From the NCBI RefSeq assembly GCF_001667145.1, contig NZ_LZIF01000074.1, positions 1 through 35,948 on the forward strand: a stretch of DNA of 35,948 nucleotides, read 5' to 3'. The notes beneath the pieces are model-generated. The model made no database searches. It saw only the letters and a program-made list of their open reading frames with translations, and was not told the DNA's origin. The DNA comes from Mycobacterium sp. 852002-51971_SCH5477799-a. Its GTDB lineage: Bacteria > Actinomycetota > Actinomycetes > Mycobacteriales > Mycobacteriaceae. Both the position numbers and the translations under genes were made by a program. Below, in pieces: positions 1 to 6,088 of this stretch; position 1 is the stretch's first letter, and every line of letters starts with the position of its first letter.

Positions 1-1
1 G

Positions 2-619
2 GGCGGGTTCAGTGACAAATCCGCCGGGATCGGCACGATTCAAGCCCTCGCACTAGCAACCGGGTTCCTATTCGTCAGCCTGTATCACGGATTCTTATCG
101 GGGTTGACGAGCCTGCTGTTCGGCGCCATCGCCGGGGTCAGTTCCCAGCAGCTTCATGTGCTGCTCATCGCCGCACTGGTGTGCTTGATCATGATGGCCG
201 CGATTGGGCGGCCACTGGTGTGGGCCTCGATCGACCCTGATGCGGCCTCCGCCAACGGCGTCCCGACTCGACTCGTCGCCGCGCTGTTCCTGTTGGTGCT
301 CGGCGTCACCGCGGCCGGTGCCAGCCAGATCACCGGCAGCCTGTTGGTGTTCGCGCTGTTAGTGGCCCCGCCCGCGGCCGCGTTCCACTTCACCGCCCGA
401 CCCGCGATGGGCATCGCCATCTCGGTCTTCATTGCGGTCTGCGTGACCTGGGTCGGCATCGGCTGCGCGTTCTATTCGCCGTATCCGATCGGGTTCTGGG
501 TGAGCAGTTTCGCTTTCGGCATCTATCTGCTGGCCGCCGGCTACCGAGCGAGCGTCGAGCGGACCCTTCGGCGGACCGATCGACGGCACTTCACGGGTCG
601 CCCCGCGGTGGCGGCATGA
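2..619 (+). CDS. ABC-3 family metal (Zn/Mn) ABC transporter permease, 5'-truncated by window edge
   Basis: The reading frame is open from base 2, so the gene begins upstream; the TTG at 104 is only an internal codon. The visible C-terminal ~205 residues are very hydrophobic, with about five or six membrane segments. They carry the ABC-3 permease pattern (IDPDAASANGVPTRL, then a long A/L/V-rich helix with QITGSLLVFALLVAPP), as in ZnuB/MntB-type proteins. The basic tail (RTLRRTDRRH) would face the cytoplasm. The stop codon overlaps the next permease start by four bases (ATGA), so the two are translationally coupled. The family moves zinc or manganese across the inner membrane with an ATPase and a binding protein, presumably encoded upstream. 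The metal is inferred from the linked Fur/Zur regulator. Confidence 0.88.
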   Translation, partial: GGFSDKSAGIGTIQALALATGFLFVSLYHGFLSGLTSLLFGAIAGVSSQQLHVLLIAALVCLIMMAAIGRPLVWASIDPDAASANGVPTRLVAALFLLVLGVTAAGASQITGSLLVFALLVAPPAAAFHFTARPAMGIAISVFIAVCVTWVGIGCAFYSPYPIGFWVSSFAFGIYLLAAGYRASVERTLRRTDRRHFTGRPAVAA

Positions 620-1506
620 CGATCGTCGACGGGCGCGCCAGTGGGTCAGGCCCGCTGACCGGTTTCGCGAACATGCTGAGCCAGCCGTTTATCACCCACG
701 CGCTGGTGGCCGGGACCGCGGTGGCGGTGGTGTGCGGGCTGGCCGGCTACTTCCTGGTGCTGCGCGGCCAGGTATTCGCTGGCGACGCGCAAGGACACAT
801 CGCCTACACCGGCGCCATGGCGGCGCTGGTGGCCGGCCTGGACCCCCGCGTCGGATTGTTCGCCGCCACCATCGTGGCCGGAGTCGCCCTCGGTGTAATC
901 AACCGTCGCGGCGCCGACGACGTCGCGATTGGCTCGTTTTTCTCCTGGATACTCGGGTTGGGCGCGCTGTTCTTGACCTACTACACCACCCACGGCAGCG
1001 GCATTAACGGCACAGCCAACGTTAATGTCTTGTTCGGCAGCATCTTTGGAATCGGCGACCAGGCGAGGACCCTGGCGGTGGCCGTCGCCGCCGGGTTGGG
1101 CGTCGTGCTGATCGTGATCGCAAGACCGCTGCTGTTTGCCACTATCGATCCGGCCGTCGCCCAAGCTTCTGGCGTGCCGACCCGGCTGCTGAGTGCGCTT
1201 TTCCTGGTGGTTGTCGGTGCTACCGTCGCCGAGGCCACCCAAATCATTGGTGCGCTCGTCGTGCTCGGCCTGCTCGCTGCGCCGGCCGCCGCCGCCGCGC
1301 GGCTGACAACTCGTCCCTGGCACGGATTCTGGCTGTCCGCGGTGTTGGCCACCGCCGTGATCTGGATTGGCGTCAGCATCGCCTATGCCATCCCGCAAGC
1401 GCCGGCCACCTTCACCATCATGAGCACCGCCGCGACGATCTACCTGATCGCTGCCGTGATAGGCGCCCGAGGCCGCCAGCCACGGCTTGCATCGGCGGCG
1501 CCATAA
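616..1506 (+). CDS. Second ABC-3 family metal ABC transporter permease
   Basis: This 296-aa protein has about eight predicted membrane helices and the family's normal length. It is paralogous to the permease just upstream: both carry an (I)DPxxAxAxGVPTRLxxALFL segment followed by QIxGxLxVxxLLxAP. The N-terminal half includes the AGDAQGHIAYTGA loop, equivalent to the conserved metal-permease loop (ADALSH-like in ZnuB). The ATG overlaps the upstream stop, so the genes form one operon. Two adjacent permease genes suggest a heterodimeric channel rather than the homodimer usual for ZnuB. The Fur-type regulator follows after 25 bases. Zinc is the most likely substrate, but manganese cannot be excluded from sequence. 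Confidence 0.9.
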   Translation: MTIVDGRASGSGPLTGFANMLSQPFITHALVAGTAVAVVCGLAGYFLVLRGQVFAGDAQGHIAYTGAMAALVAGLDPRVGLFAATIVAGVALGVINRRGADDVAIGSFFSWILGLGALFLTYYTTHGSGINGTANVNVLFGSIFGIGDQARTLAVAVAAGLGVVLIVIARPLLFATIDPAVAQASGVPTRLLSALFLVVVGATVAEATQIIGALVVLGLLAAPAAAAARLTTRPWHGFWLSAVLATAVIWIGVSIAYAIPQAPATFTIMSTAATIYLIAAVIGARGRQPRLASAAP

Positions 1507-1531
1507 CGCAGGAAGTCTTAGGAGCGCAACG

Positions 1532-1945
1532 ATGCCCAGGCCGCCGGTGCCACGCCAGACCCGATTGACCGCCCAACAACGAGCGGTGCTCCACCTGCTG
1601 CAGCACAGCGACCGCTTCCGTGGTGCCCAAGAACTCCACCTCGATCTCCATCAACGCCACGGCGTCCGGATCGGGCTGGTGACCGTTTACCGGATCCTGC
1701 GCACGTTCGCCGACAAGCAAATCACCGAAACCCAGCGCGCCGAAGACGGTGAGACGCTTTACCGGCTGCGCACCACACCAGGGCACCGCCACTACCTACT
1801 GTGCCGAAGGTGCGGGCGGGCGATCGGATTCACCGCCGGCGAATTTGAAAATGTCACAAGCCAACTCGCCGAGCAAAACCGCTACACCGACGTCGTCCAC
1901 CAGATCGACTTCTACGGAACCTGCCCACGATGCACCGAAATCTGA
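1532..1945 (+). CDS. Fur/Zur-family metal-responsive transcriptional regulator
   Basis: The protein has 137 aa. The start is the ATG at 1532, preceded by GGAG at 1521-1524; an upstream in-frame start at 1487 would overlap the permease. The N-terminal winged helix (residues ~10-80) contains the Fur recognition segment GLVTVYRILRTF. The C-terminal dimerization and metal domain has two CxxC pairs, C91/C94 (CRRC) and C131/C134 (CPRC), which form the structural zinc site. It also has a His-rich stretch (GHRHYLLC) and the DFYGTCPRC tail typical of Zur-type members. It is co-transcribed with two metal permeases and is most likely the zinc-sensing repressor of this operon. No Zur box is visible inside the window; it should lie upstream of the truncated operon. 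Confidence 0.92.
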   Translation: MPRPPVPRQTRLTAQQRAVLHLLQHSDRFRGAQELHLDLHQRHGVRIGLVTVYRILRTFADKQITETQRAEDGETLYRLRTTPGHRHYLLCRRCGRAIGFTAGEFENVTSQLAEQNRYTDVVHQIDFYGTCPRCTEI

Positions 1946-1978
1946 ACGCGGCCCACCGGCGTCTCTATTGGCATTTGG

Positions 1979-2091
1979 ATGTCTCGAAACAGAGCACATA
2001 CGAGACGCTCAAGGGAGGGGTGGCCGGTTCCGAGTTCTTCCTGGTCGCAGTGTCTCGAAATTCCGTCTCATTTAAGGTGTCTCAGGACACC
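1979..2091. repeat. Cluster of GTCTC repeats with a 16-bp palindrome, possible insertion-sequence remnant
   Basis: TGTCTCGAAA occurs at 1980-1989 and again at 2051-2060. GTCTCA occurs at 2065-2070 and 2079-2084. GTCTCG at 1981-1986 is mirrored by CGAGAC at 2001-2006. GGTGTCTCAGGACACC at 2076-2091 is a perfect 6-bp inverted repeat with a 4-base loop. The cluster sits just after the regulator gene, at the switch from the metal operon to accessory genes. It could be the ends of a decayed insertion sequence or an operator cluster; no transposase gene is present. Confidence 0.4.
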
Positions 2092-2155
2092 GTCTTAAAA
2101 TGGACGGCGACCGGGCGAAGCGACGTGTTGACTGCACCAACCGCCTCCCCGCGAA

Positions 2156-2500
2156 TTAACCGATTACGTCCGTCAGATGTACCCGGTTGCCGTTCGGGTC
2201 CCTAGTGCGGAGCCTCCTCACACCGGGGATCTCGTATTCGATGCCAAGACGGGTGAGTTCCGCTGCGACGGTTGCGACATCGGTGACCCGGAATCCCAAC
2301 TGCACCCTAGTGGTTGGTCTGTTGCCCGCAGGAAAGAGCTGGAGAACGGTACTGGTCTTACCGATGTGACCGTCGGCCGATTGTGGTCGGCCTTGGGGAT
2401 CATCGTTGAACAGTGCTATGCCGATAGCGCGGGAGAACGCTGCGGATTCCTCCACATCGTTGACAAGCAGGGTGAGTTCCAGCAGCGAGTGTGTCAGCAT
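2156..2500 (-). CDS. VOC (glyoxalase/bleomycin-resistance) superfamily protein
   Basis: This 114-aa protein is the size of one VOC domain with paired beta-alpha-beta-beta-beta units. The N-terminus LLELTLLVNDVEESAAF is the usual first strand and helix. The C-terminal TRDPNGNRVHLTD is the signature closing strand (normally DPDGNxxxL). In the middle, VQLGFRVTDVATVAAELTRLGIEYE matches the second module. The fold binds a metal or small molecule, but the ligand here cannot be named. It lies alone on the minus strand between the metal operon and accessory genes. No clear ribosome-binding site precedes the ATG. The overlapping plus-strand frame at 2177-2578 lacks family features and is taken as a shadow. 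Confidence 0.75.
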   Translation of the reverse strand: MLTHSLLELTLLVNDVEESAAFSRAIGIALFNDDPQGRPQSADGHIGKTSTVLQLFPAGNRPTTRVQLGFRVTDVATVAAELTRLGIEYEIPGVRRLRTRDPNGNRVHLTDVIG

Positions 2501-2600
2501 GGCGCGAGTGTGGCAGGACCGTCCGACAATTCGTGGCTAAGCAACTTGTTTCGACTTCCCGATTTCGCGAAGGCGTGACTCACCGTCTGCGCTGGCCGAG

Positions 2601-3359
2601 TTGAAAACCTATGTGCGCGATGCTGAACCAAACCGTCCTCGTCAGCTATTGGGATCGCGTAACGTCACTCATCGGCAGGCGAGTCGCTTTGACTGCAAAT
2701 CAGGCGGTCGTCCCAGCAGTTCTTGGTCAGGGGGTGTGCCGAGGTTGGCAGGTAAGAGTTATCAGGAGGAGCCGGGTGACGACATCCGGGAATCGATCTG
2801 GGAAACCGGGCGATTGTCAGCGCTCCAGATGTTCCGGGTGGCAGCATGGAAATCCGCGCGCGGACTCCCGTCGCTCACTCTCAACACAGAGGACGCCATC
2901 GCTACCCGGACCGCCGCTGCTATGAGCGCAATTGCATCTTGGCGCGACAGGAACGTGCTTAAAGAGGAAGTAGATTGGGGCGTCTGGCGCAGCGCGGCAG
3001 CTACCGCAATCGGATCGAAGGCCGACCGCACGGGCCTTCTTGGCCTCGAAGGATTCGGCTACCCCATGGCTTCGGCTTTTCTCTCGTTTCTGGTTCCTAC
3101 GGCCTTCCCCGTGATTGATCGTTGGACAGTCGAAGCTGTATACGGGGCCAACATTGTGAAGAAAACAGGCGTATGGCACCGATCTCGGGTCTATGCACAC
3201 TTCGCTCAGGAACTTGTCGAACGACAAGACCTTTTCGCCGACGCCCAGAACATCCACCGCGTCGATCAGACCGTCATGAACCGGGCCATGGCTTGCCGCC
3301 ATAGCGAACGGCCCTGCGTCTGCTACCCCTCCTGGCCGGTTGATCCGCCCAAAGCATAA
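2601..3359 (+). CDS. OGG/HhH-glycosylase-fold-like hypothetical protein, probable N-terminal frameshift
   Basis: The core from about 2760 to 3300 reads as a real protein. It contains GLLGLEGFGYPMASAFLSF then PTAFPVIDRWTVEAVYG, a pattern (LxGxGxPxASAxL..P..FPxxDxR) seen in 8-oxoguanine-glycosylase-like helix-hairpin-helix proteins of accessory regions. A conserved HRVDQT-type motif lies near the C-terminus. The same-frame start is a TTG at 2601, but third-codon GC there is only about 50%. The overlapping frame from ATG 2611 has much higher third-position GC over its first ~25 codons. The true N-terminus is therefore probably in the 2611 frame, shifting to this frame near 2740-2760. A GTG at 2736 is another possible start. 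Function is unknown; DNA repair or defence is conceivable from the fold. Confidence 0.6.
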   Translation: MKTYVRDAEPNRPRQLLGSRNVTHRQASRFDCKSGGRPSSSWSGGVPRLAGKSYQEEPGDDIRESIWETGRLSALQMFRVAAWKSARGLPSLTLNTEDAIATRTAAAMSAIASWRDRNVLKEEVDWGVWRSAAATAIGSKADRTGLLGLEGFGYPMASAFLSFLVPTAFPVIDRWTVEAVYGANIVKKTGVWHRSRVYAHFAQELVERQDLFADAQNIHRVDQTVMNRAMACRHSERPCVCYPSWPVDPPKA

Positions 3360-3466
3360 GGAGCGTCTATTCGGCACCCTCCGTGGTTCTGTCTGTAACC
3401 TGCTTGCGCAAGGCTCGCTCCGACCTGTCGGTCTGCTAGAGCAGCCTTGCTGTCGGTACCCACGCC

Positions 3467-3472
3467 TAGGGT
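3467..3472 (+). promoter_or_regulatory. Candidate -10 box (TAGGGT) for a leaderless transcript
   Basis: TAGGGT fits the mycobacterial TANNNT -10 consensus and ends seven bases before the GTG at 3480. Transcription would therefore begin at or next to the start codon. No good -35 box is visible at the usual spacing. Confidence 0.35.
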
Positions 3473-3479
3473 GTTCGGC

Positions 3480-3704
3480 GTGGAATCCGATGATGTTGTG
3501 GACCCTGGTGACGCAGCAATCCAGGCACTACTGGCCCTCACTGCGGAGAACACCCAAGATACTGAGAAACGTGAGCTTCTGTTCGAAGCCATCTTGACCC
3601 TTCCATCGTTGAAGGAGTGGCCGACGGACTGGCGGGAAAAGCTTTTGGAGACTTGTCAGTTCATCCTCAGCCTCGCCCGGGGATCGCACGAACAGAGTGA
3701 TTGA
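3480..3704 (+). CDS. Small hypothetical protein
   Basis: This 74-aa acidic, mostly helical protein (IQALLALTAENTQDTEKRELL, KEWPTDWREKLLETCQFILSL) has no recognised domain. The GTG at 3480 is chosen because a TANNNT -10 box lies seven bases upstream, fitting a leaderless start. In-frame TTG 3447 and GTG 3471 are alternatives. Amino-acid composition and codon use look protein-coding, unlike the frames on the other strand. It ends 15 bases before the serine recombinase start, so the two may be co-transcribed. No function can be assigned. Confidence 0.5.
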   Translation: MESDDVVDPGDAAIQALLALTAENTQDTEKRELLFEAILTLPSLKEWPTDWREKLLETCQFILSLARGSHEQSD

Positions 3705-3719
3705 GAGTGCCGACGATAA

Positions 3720-4337
3720 GTGGTATTATTAGACGTGCTAAAAATCGATCCGCTTACCGTCGCGCCGCCCCGAGGTGGGCTTTGCGTCGGCTACGTGCGG
3801 GTTAGCACAATCGCTCAAACACTAGAGCAGCAGAACGCGGCCCTCACTGCTGCTGGTGTAGCGAAGACGTTCTCCGACACTATGTCTGGCGCTCGGGACG
3901 ACCGTCCAGGCCTTGCTGCACTCCTCGATTACGTCCGCGAGGGCGACACCGTCGTCGTGTGGAAGCTGGATCGGCTGGGCCGCAACACGCTTCATGTCCT
4001 GGAAACGGTTAAGGCTTTGACCGACCGGGGAGTGACTCTGGTATCGACTTCTGACGGGATCGACTCATCGACTGCGGCTGGCCGCATGATGATTGGGGTC
4101 TTGGGATCCCTCGCAGAATACGAACGCGAGCTGGTTAAGGAACGCACGGCGCTTAAGCGGGCGATGTCGTTGGCGAATGGCACCAAGTTTGGGCGGCGGA
4201 AGAAAGTCGCCAACCCGAGTCACATCTCTACGGCCAGACGAATGAAAGACGACGGTCACACCGCGCGCGACATCGCCAAGTACCTCGGGGTCAGCCGCGC
4301 CACGCTCTATCGGTATCTGGCCGAGGCAGCTGCGTAG
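3720..4337 (+). CDS. Serine recombinase, resolvase/invertase family
   Basis: This 205-aa protein is the usual length for small serine resolvases/invertases. The catalytic domain starts with GYVRVST, so the nucleophile is Ser29 counting from the GTG at 3720. It continues with the KLDRLGRN motif (D84, R85, R88), which supplies catalytic arginines, and the GSLAEYERELVKERT helix leading to the dimer interface. Residues ~168-200 form a Hin-like helix-turn-helix (TARDIAKYLGVSRATLYRYL). A GTG at 3735 is an alternative start. Such enzymes resolve or invert DNA at short palindromic crossover sites. The palindrome array directly downstream (4356-4468) is a candidate target or regulatory region, which is inference. 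All key residues appear intact. Confidence 0.92.
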   Translation: MVLLDVLKIDPLTVAPPRGGLCVGYVRVSTIAQTLEQQNAALTAAGVAKTFSDTMSGARDDRPGLAALLDYVREGDTVVVWKLDRLGRNTLHVLETVKALTDRGVTLVSTSDGIDSSTAAGRMMIGVLGSLAEYERELVKERTALKRAMSLANGTKFGRRKKVANPSHISTARRMKDDGHTARDIAKYLGVSRATLYRYLAEAAA

Positions 4338-4355
4338 TACCCAGCGCGGGAACGG

Positions 4356-4468
4356 TTCCCCCGGCGGGGGTGACGCATTCCCCGAACGGGGGATAAACGT
4401 GAAGTTGCATTCCCCGAGCGGGGTACTGCTTTCCCCCATCGGGGGTGCTGCTTTCCCCGGACGGGGGA
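4356..4468. repeat. Array of five short palindromes (TTCCCC..CGGGGGA-type), helically phased
   Basis: Five imperfect copies of a TTCCCC(C)-NNN-(C)GGGGG-(A/T)(A/G) palindrome lie at 4356-4372, 4378-4393, 4410-4425, 4431-4447 and 4453-4468. Arms are 5 bases (CCCCG/CGGGG or CCCCC/GGGGG) around 2-3 variable bases. Centres are about 21.5, 32, 21.5 and 21.5 bp apart, close to whole numbers of helical turns, so all copies face the same side of the DNA. This suggests an iterated binding site for a dimeric protein, between the recombinase and the ADP-ribosylglycohydrolase. It is too short and irregular for a CRISPR. Confidence 0.7.
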
Positions 4469-4478
4469 GTGCCGAGAC

Positions 4479-4557
4479 AATCCCTAGCGAAAGGGGATTG
4501 GGCGCGCATTTACGAACTCCTCGTAGCCCTACTACACCAAGCCCACATATCGGTGGG
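4479..4557 (+). promoter_or_regulatory. Upstream region of the ADP-ribosylglycohydrolase gene with three small inverted repeats
   Basis: CAATCCC/GGGATTG at 4479-4500 could form a 7-bp stem with a 9-base loop. TACGA/TCGTA at 4511-4525 is a 5-bp inverted repeat. CCCAC/GTGGG at 4542-4557 is a third, ending just before the ribosome-binding site GAAAGGAGA. Together with the palindrome array these make an unusually structured leader. No convincing promoter hexamers were identified. Confidence 0.35.
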
Positions 4558-4575
4558 TGAAAGGAGACTCTGCCT

Positions 4576-6000
4576 ATGAAATTATCCGTCGCGCAACTTG
4601 ACCGGGCCTGCGGCACCCTGCTGGGCACAGCTGCCGGAGATGCACTTGGCGCGCCCTACGAGTTCGGCCCGCCGCGAGGACCCGAGCTGGAAGTCGCCAT
4701 GAATGGTGGTGGGCCGTGGGAGCCCGGTGAGTGGACTGACGACACGGCGATGGCCATCGCCATCGCCGAAATCGCTTCCGCTGGGGCGGATCTGCGCGAG
4801 GAAACGGCGCTCGATGCCATCGTTCAGCGTTGGCACGAGTGGATGCAGACAGCCAAAGACGTAGGCATCCAGACCAGCCAGGTCTTAAGGGCTGCGGCCT
4901 CAGGTGGTCTGAGCGCTCAGGCTGCGCGCGAGGGCTCGGCAACGCTGCACCACCGCACAGAACGCACAGCGGGCAACGGATCTCTGATGCGAACCGCGCC
5001 AGTCGCTTTGGCCTATCTTGACGACGAGACTGGCCTCGTCGACGCAGCGCGAACGGTGAGCGAGCTGACGCACTTCGACCCCGAGGCGGGCGACGCCTGC
5101 GTGCTGTGGTGTCTGGCGATCCGCCACGCCATCCTCACCGGCATTATCGATGCACGTATTGGCCTATGCCATCTACCGGTTGAACGACAAGAAATGTGGG
5201 CAGCACGTCTCGAAGCAGCAGAGAATGCCCGACCAGCCAGCTTTCCCAACAATGGCTGGGTTGTTACGGCGCTGCAGGCTGCGTGGTCGGCAATAGTCAC
5301 CACGCCGGTCCCGACCGACGATCCTGCAGCCGGAATCTTCCGGGCCGATTACCTCCGCTTGGCGCTAGACGCTGCCGTCCGGTGTGGGAATGACACTGAC
5401 ACGGTGGCCGCCATCGCGGGCGGGTTGCTCGGCGCTGCCTATGGTGCATCGGCTGTCCCGGCGCAGTGGCGTCGCCTCCTGCATGGCTGGCCAGGAATGC
5501 GGAGTCGCGATCTCATCGCGTTGGCCACCCGAATGGTAAAAGAGGACGAGCCCTTTAGCTATGACCTCTTGTCGATGACTCCAGTCCAGCATCCGCATGA
5601 TGATGGAGTCTGGTTGGGCGATGTTGCAGCGCTACAGGGCCTGCCGCCGGGTGTGAATGCGGTGGTGTCCCTATGTCGAGTGAAGGACAATGACCTACCG
5701 TCGGGCGTGGACCAGATCGACATCCGGCTCATCGACATCGAAGGCGAGGACGCCAACTCCAACCTCGACTTCGTGCTCACCGACACTGTGCGGCTCATCG
5801 AACAGCTGCGCAACGAGGGGCGCACGGTGCTCGTGCACTGCGTGGGTTGCCGGAGCCGCACACCGGCCGTGGCAGCACTTTACGGAGCGCGCAAACTCGG
5901 CGTCAGTGGCAGGCTGGCGCTGCAGGAGATCACCGCGGTGTTGCCGGACGCATGGCCGAACAGTGACTTTCGGAAAGCGATAATCCGATTAGCACCGTGA
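4576..6000 (+). CDS. ADP-ribosylglycohydrolase fused to a C-terminal CX5R (dual-specificity-phosphatase-like) domain
   Basis: The protein has 474 aa. Residues ~8-315 form a DraG/ARH-type ADP-ribosylglycohydrolase, which removes ADP-ribose from modified targets using two metal ions. Evidence is GTLLGTAAGDALG at the N-terminus, the TDDT metal motif (residues 54-57), a GNGSLMRTAP segment, and the second metal motif GNDTDTVAAIAGG (from residue 271). Residues ~335-474 resemble a tyrosine/dual-specificity phosphatase, with VHCVGCRSRT supplying the CX5R loop (Cys422, Arg428). The GAAAGGAGA ribosome-binding site ends ~9 bases before the ATG. The gene is convergent with the nuclease-helicase gene and lies downstream of the palindrome array. 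The natural substrate, protein or nucleic acid, is unknown. Both active sites look intact. Confidence 0.9.
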   Translation: MKLSVAQLDRACGTLLGTAAGDALGAPYEFGPPRGPELEVAMNGGGPWEPGEWTDDTAMAIAIAEIASAGADLREETALDAIVQRWHEWMQTAKDVGIQTSQVLRAAASGGLSAQAAREGSATLHHRTERTAGNGSLMRTAPVALAYLDDETGLVDAARTVSELTHFDPEAGDACVLWCLAIRHAILTGIIDARIGLCHLPVERQEMWAARLEAAENARPASFPNNGWVVTALQAAWSAIVTTPVPTDDPAAGIFRADYLRLALDAAVRCGNDTDTVAAIAGGLLGAAYGASAVPAQWRRLLHGWPGMRSRDLIALATRMVKEDEPFSYDLLSMTPVQHPHDDGVWLGDVAALQGLPPGVNAVVSLCRVKDNDLPSGVDQIDIRLIDIEGEDANSNLDFVLTDTVRLIEQLRNEGRTVLVHCVGCRSRTPAVAALYGARKLGVSGRLALQEITAVLPDAWPNSDFRKAIIRLAP

Positions 6001-6056
6001 GTTCCCGCCAGCAATGACCGTCTGCGCAGCGCCTGAGAGATGGAGCAGAGGACCCG

Positions 6057-6088
6057 CATCAGCCGAGCCGGTTCAGGCCGGACTGATG
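6057..6088. terminator. Candidate stem-loop between two convergent genes
   Basis: CATCAG (6057-6062) pairs with CTGATG (6083-6088), and an inner CCGG/CCGG pairing extends the hairpin. It sits directly after the helicase stop codon and 57 bases after the glycohydrolase stop, where a bidirectional terminator would be expected. There is no T-run, which is common in mycobacteria. Confidence 0.35.

Noticed and set aside
2177..2578. 133-codon plus-strand frame opposite the VOC gene
   Set aside because: The minus strand has the VOC signature DPNGNRVHL. The plus-strand translation has no recognisable family.
4356..4468. Possible CRISPR array
   Set aside because: Repeat units are only ~16 bases with 5-16-base gaps, internally palindromic and phased to helical turns. 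There are no cas genes, so iterated protein-binding sites fit better.
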